Assembly: GCA_965219925.1 (NCBI GenBank) | Contig: OZ244795.1 | Location: 2,356,001 to 2,420,000 of the forward strand | Direction of reading: 5' to 3' | Length of the DNA: 64,000 bases | DNA from: Bin87 sp965219925 | Lineage (GTDB): Bacteria; Chloroflexota; Dehalococcoidia; Lucifugimonadales; UBA3495 | Shown here: positions 27,464 through 36,823 of the stretch, piece after piece | Layout: each line of letters opens with the position of its first letter | Numbering within the stretch: the stretch's first letter is position 1 | Notes under the pieces: model-generated | Told to the model about the DNA's origin: nothing | Database searches by the model: none | Seen by the model: only the letters and a program-made list of their open reading frames with translations | Program-made: the position numbers and the translations under genes

Positions 27464-28828
27464 CTAATCAAACCCTGGCGGACAGAGGGACACTCCCAAC
27501 GCTTGCTCGCACCATTGGGCCGCGCCCAACAGCTTGCCTTCCTCGTAGGGCAGGCCTCCGAACTGTACGGCCATGGGCAAACCCAGCTCACTTAGCCCGG
27601 ACGGCACGACAACCGTGGGCAAACCGCTGGAAGTCCAGGGCACCTGGAATGCCGCGTCCCCGGTGGTGTTGAGGTCCTTGGGCGCGGGTGAAACGGTGGC
27701 CGGCGTCATCACGACATCGACCTGCCGCACCATGTCCACCATGTCGTCGCGGAACTGACGTCGCAGCCGCTGCGCCTGGAGGTACTTGGAAGCCGGCATT
27801 ATCAAGCCCATTTCGATGGCGGAGCGGATGCGTGGCCCGTATTCGTCGGCTCGTTCCCGGTAGAATCGCTCGTGGAAGGCAGCGCATTCCACGTGCATGA
27901 CGATACGCTGGGCGCCGTGGCACGAGGCGAAGGTGTCGGGAAGCGACAACTCCACCACTTCCGCTCCCGCATCAGCCAGCCGTTGGGCCACCTGCTCGGT
28001 ATGCGCCCATACCTCGGGCGTTGCGGTCTCGGAATAGTATTCACGCACCAGACCGATCCGAGGCGGATGATTATGCTGGGCCATCTGTCGGGTGAAGTCA
28101 GGAACGGGCAGGTCCAGTGATCCCGGATCGTTCGGGTCAAAGCCGCTCATCGCGGTAAGCATCAGCGCGGCGTCGGCCACGCTGCGCACCAGGATGCCAA
28201 CATGGTCCAACGACCAACTGACCGGAACGACGCCGTAGCGGCTGATGCGCCCGTAAGTCGGCTTCAGGCCAACGATCCCGTTGTAACCGGCAGGGCGGCA
28301 GGTGGAGCCGCCGGTTTGCGACCCGGTGGCGGCGGGCACCATTCGGGCGGCTACGGCCGCCGAAGAGCCGCTGCTGGAGCCACCGGGGGTATGCTCAAGG
28401 TTCCACGGATTGCGGGTCGGCGATGGATCGGAGGTGGCAAACTCTGTGGTAACCGCCTTGCCCAGTATGATGCCCCCGGCCCGACGTATCCTGGCCACCG
28501 ACGTGGCGTCATAGTCCGGTACGAACTCAGCGTAGATCCTGGAACCGGCAGTGGTCAGCATTCCGTCGGTGTTGAAAATATCCTTCAGCCCCACCGGAAC
28601 ACCGTGGAGTGGCCCCAGGGGATCGCCACGTTCCACCTCGGTCTCACGGCGGCGGGCCGTCTCCAGCACTTCCTCCCGGTCAATGGTAACCCAGGCGCGA
28701 ATGTCGCCATCGAAACGGTCGATCCGGTCGAGCAACGACCGGCACAATGTTACCGGAGAGAGCGTGCCCTGCCGTATCTGCGCGGCGGCCTGGGAGGCGG
28801 TGAGTTCGTAAGGTTCCGGCATCGTCAT
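27464..28828 (-). CDS. Amidase (amidase signature family)
   Basis: Amidase-signature enzymes hydrolyse amides with a Ser-cisSer-Lys triad. The Lys is in VGLKDIFNT, the Gly/Ser-rich signature is GGSSSGSSAAVAA and the nucleophile region is TGSQTGGSTCRPA. The ~454-residue length is typical. The ATG at 28828 (MTMPEPYELT) is preferred; the frame is open to 28906 but that leader overlaps the small upstream gene. GatA is less likely, because gatB and gatC are absent nearby. Confidence 0.92.
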   Translation of the reverse strand: MTMPEPYELTASQAAAQIRQGTLSPVTLCRSLLDRIDRFDGDIRAWVTIDREEVLETARRRETEVERGDPLGPLHGVPVGLKDIFNTDGMLTTAGSRIYAEFVPDYDATSVARIRRAGGIILGKAVTTEFATSDPSPTRNPWNLEHTPGGSSSGSSAAVAARMVPAATGSQTGGSTCRPAGYNGIVGLKPTYGRISRYGVVPVSWSLDHVGILVRSVADAALMLTAMSGFDPNDPGSLDLPVPDFTRQMAQHNHPPRIGLVREYYSETATPEVWAHTEQVAQRLADAGAEVVELSLPDTFASCHGAQRIVMHVECAAFHERFYRERADEYGPRIRSAIEMGLIMPASKYLQAQRLRRQFRDDMVDMVRQVDVVMTPATVSPAPKDLNTTGDAAFQVPWTSSGLPTVVVPSGLSELGLPMAVQFGGLPYEEGKLLGAAQWCEQALGVSLCPPGFD

Positions 28829-28848
28829 CCTCACAATCCATGAGCGGT

Positions 28849-29031
28849 CTATTGATAAAAACCTGGTTCCAGGTCCACATGCACCGAAACCTGGTCGATT
28901 TCCCAAATTTGGCGGGCCGTCTGTTCCAGGAAATCCTGTAACTCGGCTGCACGCCGTTCTCCGAACTCGGCGACGGCCCGTTCCTTCAATTCTTGGAATA
29001 TGTGATCAACAGAGTCACCGGGCTTCATCAT
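28849..29031 (-). CDS. Small hypothetical protein ahead of amidase
   Basis: A 60-residue acidic helical protein starting MMKPGDSVDHIFQELKERA. GGAGG lies about five bases before its ATG, a strong translation signal. It ends 20 bp before the amidase start, so the two probably form an operon. Small helical proteins next to amidases are known as accessory subunits in some systems. Here that is only an inference from position. Confidence 0.65.
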   Translation of the reverse strand: MMKPGDSVDHIFQELKERAVAEFGERRAAELQDFLEQTARQIWEIDQVSVHVDLEPGFYQ

Positions 29032-29251
29032 GAACCTCCGGTTGTCATTTGGAGTTTAGCGGCATTCTAACAGATGGGATTCCTCGCGCGCAGTCATCGT
29101 CCCGCCAACCCGGTCAATTGGAATATTAACCCGTCATTCCGGCGCCCTAACCTGTCATTCCGGCCTTGAGCCGGAATCCAGACGTTTCCGAGTAGAGTAC
29201 AGCAGAGATTAAAGATATGATTATCAGGCAATCAGGAAGAAGGAGCGAACT

Positions 29252-29686
29252 ATGGCCGAGTACATACCGTCAACCGCCGATTGGGTACGTGAGCAGGTGG
29301 CGCTTTACGAGGGCTCCGGAGGCGCAGAGGGAACTACTCTGCGTGATACCGGGTTGCCCGTCATCATCGTGACCAACCGTGGGAATCAAACCGGAGCAAT
29401 ACGCAAGACGCCGCTGATGCGGGTGAAGGATGACAACAACTACGTGCTGGTGGGCTCGCGGGGCGGCGCGCCCAAAAACCCGGTGTGGGTGTATAACCTT
29501 CGGGCGGACGGCGACGTTGAGATTCGTGACGAGACTGACGTGTACACGATGCGAGTCCGCGAAATCGGGGAAGGGGAGGAGCGGGAACGGTTGTGGGCGC
29601 TTGCTGTGGCGGCGTTCCCGCCCTACGAAGAGTATCAGGGCCGGACGGCTCGGAGGATTCCGGTTTTCCTTGCGGAGCCGGCGTAA
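29252..29686 (+). CDS. F420-dependent nitroreductase-like protein (DDN family)
   Basis: The 144-residue protein resembles deazaflavin(F420)-dependent oxidoreductases of the Ddn/DUF385 family. Recognisable segments are PVIIVTNRGNQTGAIRKTPLMRV, YVLVGSRGGAPKNPVWVYNLRAD and a C-terminal PYEEYQGRTARRIPVFLAEP. These proteins use F420H2 to reduce quinones or other substrates. GAAGGAG lies just upstream of the ATG. The gene precedes an alpha/beta hydrolase on the same strand. Confidence 0.88.
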   Translation: MAEYIPSTADWVREQVALYEGSGGAEGTTLRDTGLPVIIVTNRGNQTGAIRKTPLMRVKDDNNYVLVGSRGGAPKNPVWVYNLRADGDVEIRDETDVYTMRVREIGEGEERERLWALAVAAFPPYEEYQGRTARRIPVFLAEPA

Positions 29687-29801
29687 CGGGAGCCGGTCTC
29701 ACCGGCCAGGCTCATCCCCCGGCTACTCCCTTGACAACCGGGTCTCCCAAGTTACAATCGCCGTAGAAATCCGGCGCTGTGGCCGAGAAGGAGAAACTGC
29801 A

Positions 29802-30560
29802 ATGCCTTTTTACACCAATGGCGATGTCCGCATCCGATATGAGGAGACGGGGTCCGGTTTCCCGCTTCTTGTCACTCCCGGCGGCGGTTTGAACTCCCTG
29901 GTCAGTAATTGGCCCGGGCAGGTGTTCAACGCGATGGAGGAGTTCAAGAACGACTTTCGCTGCATTACGATGGACCAGCGCAACGCTATCGGCGGAGAGT
30001 CCACCGGGCCGGTCCAGGTCGATGACCCGTGGGGAGCCTTCGCAGACGACCAGCTGGGGCTGATGGACCACCTCGGCATACAGGAATTTTTCTTCATGGG
30101 CTACTGCATCGGCGGCCCTTTTGCCCTCACGCTCATTGAACGCGCCCCCGAGCGCCTCCTGGCTGCCGTACTCTGCCAGCCGGTTGGGCACGCAACCCAA
30201 ACACCGGATTCCATGTATGACTCCGGCCATGATATCTGGGGCCCCGAGCTATGCTCACTGCGGCCCGACGTGACAATGGAGATCGTGGAACAATACCTGC
30301 ACAACCTTTACCGCGTCCAGCCGGACTTCGTGTACTGCGTGTCCCGGGACTTCGCTCGATCATGCCAGACTCCGATTCTGGTCATGCCCGACGATACTCC
30401 ATCGCACTCACTTGAGGCCGCCATGGACCTGGTGGAATTGGCGCCCAATGCTGAGGTGACGGCGTATCCGTGGAAAGAGTCCCCGGACGTGAAGGCCCAA
30501 ACCATCAACCAGGTGCGCGATTTCCTGAAGGCGCATCAACCTGCCGCAACCACCCGCTGA
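29802..30560 (+). CDS. Alpha/beta hydrolase with Cys at the nucleophile position
   Basis: An alpha/beta-hydrolase fold of 252 residues. The oxyanion-side loop is TPGGGLNS, DQRNAIG follows strand 4, and the nucleophile elbow reads GYCIGG, with Cys where Ser is usual, as in dienelactone hydrolase. A C-terminal Asp (MPDDTPS) is visible. The expected catalytic His region (PWKESPDVK) lacks an obvious His. I chose the ATG at 29802 because AAGGAG lies upstream. The longer frame overlaps the F420 gene. Confidence 0.8.
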   Translation: MPFYTNGDVRIRYEETGSGFPLLVTPGGGLNSLVSNWPGQVFNAMEEFKNDFRCITMDQRNAIGGESTGPVQVDDPWGAFADDQLGLMDHLGIQEFFFMGYCIGGPFALTLIERAPERLLAAVLCQPVGHATQTPDSMYDSGHDIWGPELCSLRPDVTMEIVEQYLHNLYRVQPDFVYCVSRDFARSCQTPILVMPDDTPSHSLEAAMDLVELAPNAEVTAYPWKESPDVKAQTINQVRDFLKAHQPAATTR

Positions 30561-30562
30561 AA

Positions 30563-30600
30563 CGGGCAGCTGCCCGGTCAACGTGGCTGGGCAGCTGCCG
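30563..30600. terminator. Inverted repeat after the hydrolase gene, possible terminator
   Basis: GGGCAGCTGCCC occurs twice, 12 bp apart, and the copies can pair into a strong stem just after the stop codon. No T-run follows, so an intrinsic terminator is possible but not certain. Confidence 0.4.
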
Positions 30601-31033
30601 CAATCTCCGGTGAATCTTTATCTTCTCACGGCTTGGCAACAATACTGATTTTGACCCCGGAGCCACGGGAACCGTCTCACGCGGTGGTTCTGTCGCACTC
30701 ATGGGAGATCGGTATCGGCCCAAGTTGTAGCATCCGGGTTTCGGCAGAGTTGCACCGTTATGCCCCGTTCTTGCACGGTGCGGGCTTGGCTAACCCAGGC
30801 AACTGTTCGGGCTCCGGTGGGAAACAGCGCGGCGACCCTCCCTTTGCAACGGCCTGCTCAGACCAAGACCCGGTCGGTCTGCCGCCCTGCAAACCTGCAC
30901 CACATTCGGCCTGTTCCACGTACCGGTCAAGATACAAGGCCCTGACTACGCTCTGGGTTGGTTTGACACCGACAACCTTGCGTTTCAGAATATCGCAGTC
31001 CCGCTAACACGACCCAAGCCCCGGAGGTTTGCA
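30601..31033. other. Non-coding gap, little recognised
   Basis: I see no protein gene here. A segment at about 30793-30806 (CCCAGGCAACTGTTC) matches the ends of the elements at 32450-32577 and 43740-43912, suggesting a decayed element. The tail carries the ribosome site GGAGG for the next gene. Confidence 0.4.
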
Positions 31034-32437
31034 GTGGCTGCCTATGACTATGACTTGATCGTCATCGGTTCGGGACCGGCTGGCCAGAGGGCTGCAATCC
31101 AGGCAGCAAAACTGGGCAAAAGCGTGGCCGTACTGGAACGGTTGCCCATGCTCGGCGGCGTTGACGTCAACACCGGAACCGCCAGCAAGACTTTGCGGGA
31201 AGCAGTGCTGCACCTCACCGGCTTTCGGGAACGCAATATATATGGTGATTCTTACTCCGTAAAACAGAACATTACGATGAGCGACCTGATGGTGCGCACC
31301 GGATACGTTATGCAGCAACAGGTCGACATGCTGCGTGTCCACTTCCTCACCAACCAGGTTGAGATGATATACGCGGAAGGCTCGTTCGTTGACCACCACA
31401 CCATAAATCTCTCGTTTCCCGATAGCAGGCTGAACCGCGCCATCACATCCGACAAAGTGATCATCGCGGTCGGATCGTTGTCCACCACCCCACCTATCGT
31501 TTACGTGGACGGCCGCCTGATATTTGTCAGTGACGATGTCCTGAACCTACCCAACATCCCACGCTCCTTGACCGTCGTCGGCGGTGGGGCGATCGGGCTG
31601 GAATATTGCAGCACATTCGCCGCGTTGGGAGTAAGGGTCACTCTGGTGGACCGAAATCCGCGTCTCCTCCAGTTCGCAGACGATGAAATCGTGGATACCC
31701 TGGTCTATCACCTGCGGCAGAACGGAGTCACCCTGCGCCTCAACGAAAACGTCAGCGATATCGAATACGTGCGAGACCACCGAGGCGACCGGGTCCGCGT
31801 GTTGCTCGAAAGCGGTAAACAGATCAGCAGCGACTCGGTCATGTATTGCGTAGGGCGCACCGGAAACACCGCAAACCTCAATCTGGAAGCGGCCGGAATC
31901 CAGGTTGATGGGCGAGGCCGCATCAGTGTGGACGACCACTACCAGACCTGTGTGGAAGGCATATATGCGGTTGGCGGGGTGATTGGCTTTCCCGACCTCG
32001 CCTCCACCTCCCGCGTGCAAGGCCGCCTCGCTGCTTGCCATGCCTTTGAAGAGCCGATCAAACGATTCCCGGACCTGTTCCCTTACACCGTCCGAACCAT
32101 CCCCGAACTGGCAATGATCGGCAAAACGGAATCGCAGCTGACCGACGCGGGCGTATCGTACGAGATCGGCAAGGCTAACTACCAGGAGACCATGAGCAGC
32201 GTGATGCAGGGCGACAACGCCGGACTGCTGAAGCTGCTTTTCGACACCGAATCCCGAAAACTTCTGGGCGTACACATCCTGGGAGAGGACGCCGCGGAGT
32301 TGATTCACATCGGCCAGGCGGTCATGGCCCACGGCGGTACGGTTGACTATTTCACCGAGGTGGTGATCAGCTATCCATCTCTCGCCGAGTGTTACGCGAC
32401 CGCCGCCCTGAACGGCATCAACCGCCTGGATCCGTGA
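31034..32437 (+). CDS. Sth-type pyridine nucleotide-disulfide oxidoreductase family protein
   Basis: A 467-residue FAD/NAD(P) flavoprotein. The FAD site is IVIGSGPAGQRAAIQAAKLG, the NAD(P) site is VVGGGAIGLEYCSTFAALG, and the second FAD motif is GIYAVGGVIGFPDLAS. The segment NTGTASKTLREAV stands where dihydrolipoamide dehydrogenase has its CxxxxC redox pair; neither Cys is present, as in the soluble transhydrogenase SthA, which balances NADH and NADPH. The C terminus is the dimerisation domain (HILGEDAAELIHIGQAVMA). The start is probably GTG, with GGAGG upstream. Confidence 0.87.
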   Translation: MAAYDYDLIVIGSGPAGQRAAIQAAKLGKSVAVLERLPMLGGVDVNTGTASKTLREAVLHLTGFRERNIYGDSYSVKQNITMSDLMVRTGYVMQQQVDMLRVHFLTNQVEMIYAEGSFVDHHTINLSFPDSRLNRAITSDKVIIAVGSLSTTPPIVYVDGRLIFVSDDVLNLPNIPRSLTVVGGGAIGLEYCSTFAALGVRVTLVDRNPRLLQFADDEIVDTLVYHLRQNGVTLRLNENVSDIEYVRDHRGDRVRVLLESGKQISSDSVMYCVGRTGNTANLNLEAAGIQVDGRGRISVDDHYQTCVEGIYAVGGVIGFPDLASTSRVQGRLAACHAFEEPIKRFPDLFPYTVRTIPELAMIGKTESQLTDAGVSYEIGKANYQETMSSVMQGDNAGLLKLLFDTESRKLLGVHILGEDAAELIHIGQAVMAHGGTVDYFTEVVISYPSLAECYATAALNGINRLDP

Positions 32438-32449
32438 ACTCTCCCCGAC

Positions 32450-32577
32450 CCAGGTAACTGTTCAGACTTGTGGGGATCTGCGGGCTATGCGGCCTCTTGT
32501 GGAAGGGCAACCAAGTACGGAATTTCCACTGCAAACCGCTTTCGTCCCCTCAATCGTGAACAGTTGCCTGGAGTGCC
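32450..32577. repeat. Inverted-repeat element with GTAACTGTTC-type ends
   Basis: CCAGGTAACTGTTCA at the left and TGAACAGTTGCCTGG at the right form terminal inverted repeats. The ends resemble those of the element at 43740-43912. No target duplication was found. It occupies part of a 590-bp gap. Confidence 0.5.
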
Positions 32578-33027
32578 CTTGGTTGACCTGGCGTCCGCAA
32601 CCGGCGTATGGTGGGATTTTCAGGCTGGGTCGGATGGGGCAGGGTCGGTTTTGACGGCAGTGCCTTTTTCCGCCCAATTGCACCAGATGGGGAGACGCCC
32701 GATGGATCGAATCCCCGGCTCTCCACCACCTCCTGTCCACGTATTCTGTCGTCGGCGCGCCTTCTCCGCACAACTTGATGCGTTTGGCAGCAATGGCGCA
32801 ATCTCGTCCGCATCGCGGTTGACTCCATATTGTGCGGGAACCCTTTGCTGCGCCAACCCGTCACCCGCGTCTTACCCGATGGATCGTATGCCGACGGGAA
32901 GAGAACGGCGATGGACAGGACCCTCAACAGAGGCCGTGCGTGGAGTTTGCGAACCTGGCAAACGGAAACAGCGCCTTCTCACCCGACGCCTGGCATCGTC
33001 TGCTTCAAGCCCGGCCCAGCAATCAAA
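32578..33027. other. Non-coding gap upstream of MFS gene
   Basis: No ORF here looks like a real protein. The MFS frame is open from 32830, but that leader lacks coding character and a ribosome site. Nothing else is recognised. Confidence 0.35.
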
Positions 33028-34293
33028 ATGAACTCAGTCTCCTTTAGCCCGGTACTGCTCGTCCTGCAGGACCGAAACTTCCAGCTGTTGTGGGCGGCCC
33101 GATGGATCCATGAGATTTCCCGGCGCATGGAACTCATTGCGTTGGGATACCTCATCTACGAACTCACCGACTCGGTCTTTCAAGTCGGGCTGATTTCGGT
33201 TTTCCTCAACGGACCCCGCCCTCCATTGTCTTTGGTAGCGGGAATGCTGGCCGACCGGTTGGACCGCTGGCGCATCCTTGCCGGCATCCACTTCTTCTAC
33301 CTGCTCGTTGCTTTGTGCCTTTTGATTCTCCTGTTGATGGGAGTCATTCAACCCTGGCACGTTTTTCTCGCCATCCTCATGCAGGGAACGGCCAAGGTGT
33401 TGGACGACCCTACTCGGCGGGCGGCCCTGTTCGACCTGGCGGGACAGGAACGCATTGTCCAGGCCATGTCCCTGGAAACCTTTACCAACAACGGCGGCAA
33501 GATTTTGGGACCATTAGCCGGTGGATTCCTGGTTGAATTCTACGGATTCACCGCGGTGTTCGCCGTACTGGTTATTCTGGACCTCGTGGCGGCGCTGCTA
33601 ATCTTCAGGATGCGACTGCCTGCCGTTTCCACCGTGTTGGTGCGGGACAGTGTGTTTTGGCAAGGGATAAAATCCGGTATTGGGCACTCTTTCTCCAACA
33701 AGTTCGTCCTGGGAGTGCTTTCCATATCCCTGGTGATGAACGGCATGGTGCTGCCTCTGCAATACTTCATTCCGGTCATTGCAACCGACGTTTTGAGGGT
33801 GGGTCCTTCCTTGGGAGGGCTGTTGGGGGCCGCCGATGGCATCGGGACGTTTATAGGAGCGATGATCATCGCGGTCCGCCGGAATTACACATTTCATGGG
33901 CGTTACTTCGTAATTGGAGCATTGATCGTGGCGGTCGGTGTGACTGCGGTTGCCTGGTCGCCTTGGTTCCTGATTTCTTTCTTTCTGCTCTTCTGCTCCG
34001 GAGTTGGCCAATCGGGATTCAGCACGATGCAAAGCACCATCCTGCTGTTGTCCTCTCCGGCAGAGATGCGTGGACGGATCATGGGATCTTCGGGGCTGGT
34101 AAACGGTCTGGGGCACCTTGTTGGCGGGGTGGAGATCGGAGCGATAGCCCAGGCTTTTACCATCTCGCTCGCCATCGGGGTCAACGCCGGCGTCGGCCTG
34201 TTGTTGATGCTTCCAGTGATACTGCTAACACCCCTGGTGCGACGTCCAGTGATGGCGCACCAACGCCGCGCCGAAACCGAGGAAGTCAGCTAA
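33028..34293 (+). CDS. MFS transporter
   Basis: A 421-residue integral membrane protein with about 10-12 hydrophobic segments. The loop between helices 2 and 3 reads GMLADRLDRWR, a form of the major facilitator signature, and MRGRIMGSSG in the second half is typical of the drug-exporter-like MFS_3 group. I chose the ATG at 33028, directly before the first hydrophobic region. Likely an efflux pump, substrate unknown. It follows the Sth-type gene after a repeat-containing gap. Confidence 0.88.
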   Translation: MNSVSFSPVLLVLQDRNFQLLWAARWIHEISRRMELIALGYLIYELTDSVFQVGLISVFLNGPRPPLSLVAGMLADRLDRWRILAGIHFFYLLVALCLLILLLMGVIQPWHVFLAILMQGTAKVLDDPTRRAALFDLAGQERIVQAMSLETFTNNGGKILGPLAGGFLVEFYGFTAVFAVLVILDLVAALLIFRMRLPAVSTVLVRDSVFWQGIKSGIGHSFSNKFVLGVLSISLVMNGMVLPLQYFIPVIATDVLRVGPSLGGLLGAADGIGTFIGAMIIAVRRNYTFHGRYFVIGALIVAVGVTAVAWSPWFLISFFLLFCSGVGQSGFSTMQSTILLLSSPAEMRGRIMGSSGLVNGLGHLVGGVEIGAIAQAFTISLAIGVNAGVGLLLMLPVILLTPLVRRPVMAHQRRAETEEVS

Positions 34294-34317
34294 TCAAACA
34301 CCCCACACATCCTGAGC

Positions 34318-34560
34318 CTATCGATGGACCCCCTCTCCCTTGATGGGAGAGGGTTGGGGTGAGGGTGAACCCCCGCTCATCCTGAGCCTGTCGAAGGACG
34401 CCCACCTGTCATTGCGAGGAGCGCCAGCGACGTGGCAACCCCGTTGCCTGCTACCTCATCGAGATTGCCACGCTGCGCCCGCACTGACAAACCCCAACAC
34501 CCCCTGTCATCGCGAGGAGCCCAGCGACGTGGCAATCCCGCCGCCTGCGCTGGGGCTACC
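34318..34560. repeat. Cluster of dispersed palindromic repeats
   Basis: This stretch joins CCCTCTCCCTTGATGGGAGAGGG, split as a 10-bp hairpin around TTGAT, with CTCATCCTGAGCCTGTCGAAGG and two partial copies of the TGTCATTGCGAGGAGCG core. The same modules recur near 49.3-50.2 kb and elsewhere. No coding potential is seen. Confidence 0.7.
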
Positions 34561-34577
34561 GTCCACCGGACCAAGCC

Positions 34578-35753
34578 CTATTCCATCGGCCTCGCGTCGG
34601 GCAGCCCCAGCAGAAATTGTCCGTGATTTTCGTAAGCGGCATCGCTGACCATCTGGTGCTGGGCGGCAGCATTAATGTCCCGCAGGCATCGTTGAAGCAC
34701 GCTCGACATGAACAGCGCCGACCCACCGCCGTACCGGAACGCCTGCGCAACAACGTCGGCGGCCACGTCGGTGGTGTAGGTGGCGCAGCCGCGCAGCTGA
34801 GCCTGCAACGGCGGAGCCGGCGTTCGGCCGTTGCATACCGACTGCCAGGCTTCCTCCAGGATCTCCACGTTCAGGGCTCGCGCCGCCCGTAGCTTAAGGT
34901 CGCATTCCCCCAGCGCACGCTGCAGCGTCGGCCGATCAGCCAGCAGGTTGGTGGAGTTGTAACCGCGTGACTTCGACACGGCCACCTCGGTCACGGCGTC
35001 CAGAGCGCGGCGTCCCACGCCCAGGGCAAAGGCCGAGTGCTCGTTGGTGACAAAGCCGGGCCGGCCCAGCCGGTACAACGCTCCACCCCTCCTTGGCTCC
35101 GTCAACGACACGTCCCACGCGAATCTGTCCGGTACGAACAGGTCTTCCACCGAGAAGTCACAACTCCCGGTGCCGCGCAGTCCCATCACGTCCCAGTTGT
35201 CGTGAATCTTTACGTTGGCGGTGGGCATCACGCAACGCAGTTGGGGCGGATAGCCCCCTGATTCCGTCGTCACCCGAGCGCCGGCCGAAACCCACTGAGA
35301 ATGCCGCACTCCGCTGCCGAACGGCCATCGCCCGGTGACCCGGTAGCCCCCGGCCACGGGCGCCGCCGTGCCAAAAGGCGCGAACGCGCCTGCGACCAGC
35401 GGTGGCTTCCCGTCCTCAAAAATCTCGTCAACGGCGTCATCGGGTAGGAACGCCGCCAGGCTCCCCAGGCTGGCCGCGCCGATCATCAGGCACCACCCCG
35501 CCGACGGGTCAATGCGGCTTACCGCCTCCAGTACGTCGAGTTGTGTCATCGGGTCGGCTTCGGCGCCGCCCAATACATGGGGCAGCTTCAAACGCAGCAA
35601 CCCTGACTCATAGAGCGCCTCCACCGACGTGAGCGGCAGAGTGGCGGTCTCCTCGGCTTCCTGCGTGCCCGCCTCCAGCGTGGCACGCACTGCCTCCACC
35701 GCGTCCATCAGGACCCGGCGTTTCTCGGATCGTTCGGTGGGAAAAGCCTTCAA
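34578..35753 (-). CDS. Acyl-CoA dehydrogenase-like flavoprotein monooxygenase
   Basis: A 391-residue member of the acyl-CoA dehydrogenase fold, closest in appearance to two-component FMN/FAD monooxygenases (HpaB/HsaA/DszC-like group D). Features include the N-terminal helical domain (LPLTSVEALYESGLLRLKLP, LGGAEADPMTQLDVLEAVSRID), the beta domain with GYRVTGRWPFGSGV and WDVMGLRGTGSCDF, and a C-terminal helical bundle ending in INAAAQHQMVSDAAYE. The general acyl-CoA dehydrogenase catalytic Glu is not evident, which supports monooxygenase. It lies next to two further oxidoreductase-type genes. Confidence 0.82.
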   Translation of the reverse strand: MKAFPTERSEKRRVLMDAVEAVRATLEAGTQEAEETATLPLTSVEALYESGLLRLKLPHVLGGAEADPMTQLDVLEAVSRIDPSAGWCLMIGAASLGSLAAFLPDDAVDEIFEDGKPPLVAGAFAPFGTAAPVAGGYRVTGRWPFGSGVRHSQWVSAGARVTTESGGYPPQLRCVMPTANVKIHDNWDVMGLRGTGSCDFSVEDLFVPDRFAWDVSLTEPRRGGALYRLGRPGFVTNEHSAFALGVGRRALDAVTEVAVSKSRGYNSTNLLADRPTLQRALGECDLKLRAARALNVEILEEAWQSVCNGRTPAPPLQAQLRGCATYTTDVAADVVAQAFRYGGGSALFMSSVLQRCLRDINAAAQHQMVSDAAYENHGQFLLGLPDARPME

Positions 35754-35830
35754 TTTATCCAGTCGCTCCCATTCTTTATGTGTTGGTATTGTTGGTGCGA
35801 TTCAGTCCTCGTTGACCCGACGCCGGTTGT

Positions 35831-36748
35831 TTAAGCATCGACTCTTGGGATCACTTCTTGAACCAGCACGTCCATTGAATCCAGCAGCTGTTGCAGGTTG
35901 CCGCAGCCGTTGAAATTGATCTGGAACTCCTCCAGACCTGCTTCCTGCCGGTAGCGTTTCATGTCAGACGCAACCTGTTCTACGCTACCCTGACCGGTGG
36001 GCCTGTCGTCGCCGGCGCTGGAACTGCCGGTGATGCTGCTGAAATTGACCCGGAAGCTCATGCGCGTCCGAGGCACGTCCTCTCTCCCCGTCTCGGCGCA
36101 AACATCGCGCAGATAGCCCTGGTTGCTGATCAGGTCCGTCAGTGGCGTGGGCGTGGGTTGCCACACGTCGGCAAAGCGGGCCGCCCGCCGCAACGCAGCG
36201 TGACTCGACCCACCAATCCATATCGGCGGATGGGGCTGCTGCACCGGCTTAGGATTAACGTGCATGTTATCGAAAGAGAAGAACCTGCCGTGGAAGGTGG
36301 TGGGGCCCGGCTCCCAACACGCTTGCCACAGACGCAGGTATTCGCTGGTTCGTGCGCCGCGTTCCCGGTACGGTACGCCCAGCGCGTCATATTCGGCTTC
36401 GTTCCAGCCCGCTCCCACTCCGGCGATCGCCCTCCCTCCCGACATCTGGTCCAGTGTGGCAATCATTTTGGCGGTCACAATGGGATTGCGGTACGGCATT
36501 ATGAGCACCGACGTTCCCAGCATTACCCGGGACGTCCGGGCCGCCACGTATGAAAGTACCATCAGAGGGTCATACACATTCCGCCACAGGTCGTTGCGCG
36601 CAGAATCGTCCACAATCACGTGGTCGTTGACGAAAAGGGCGTCAAAACCCGACTCTTCGGCCTTGCACGCGGTCGTTATGATCGCCTCCGGGGTGGCCGG
36701 GAATCCCAGGTAGTCCGCGTTGGGAATACGAAACGAATACTTCGCCAT
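35831..36748 (-). CDS. LLM class flavin/F420-dependent oxidoreductase
   Basis: A luciferase-like TIM-barrel oxidoreductase of 305 residues. Family features are AEESGFDALFVNDHVIV, VMLGTSVLIMPYRNPIVTAKMIATLDQMSGGRAIAGVGAGWNEAEYDALG in outline, and PPIWIGGSSHAALRRAARFADVWQP. The pattern fits F420-dependent members better than FMN ones. The substrate is unknown. It ends 78 bp before the start of the acyl-CoA-dehydrogenase-like gene on the same strand. Confidence 0.9.
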   Translation of the reverse strand: MAKYSFRIPNADYLGFPATPEAIITTACKAEESGFDALFVNDHVIVDDSARNDLWRNVYDPLMVLSYVAARTSRVMLGTSVLIMPYRNPIVTAKMIATLDQMSGGRAIAGVGAGWNEAEYDALGVPYRERGARTSEYLRLWQACWEPGPTTFHGRFFSFDNMHVNPKPVQQPHPPIWIGGSSHAALRRAARFADVWQPTPTPLTDLISNQGYLRDVCAETGREDVPRTRMSFRVNFSSITGSSSAGDDRPTGQGSVEQVASDMKRYRQEAGLEEFQINFNGCGNLQQLLDSMDVLVQEVIPRVDA

Positions 36749-36823
36749 GCCGCCTCCGGGCGTTAATCCTTAGTGGAAGCTGTGATACGGGCCACCATAT
36801 TTCGAATCACGCCCCCGCCGCCG

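Noticed and set aside
28829..28906. N-terminal extension of the amidase
   Set aside because: It overlaps the small upstream gene that has a strong ribosome site, and ATG 28828 starts at the family's usual position.
32830..33027. N-terminal extension of the MFS transporter
   Set aside because: The ~66-residue leader lacks hydrophobic or conserved character; the ATG at 33028 sits just ahead of the first membrane segment.
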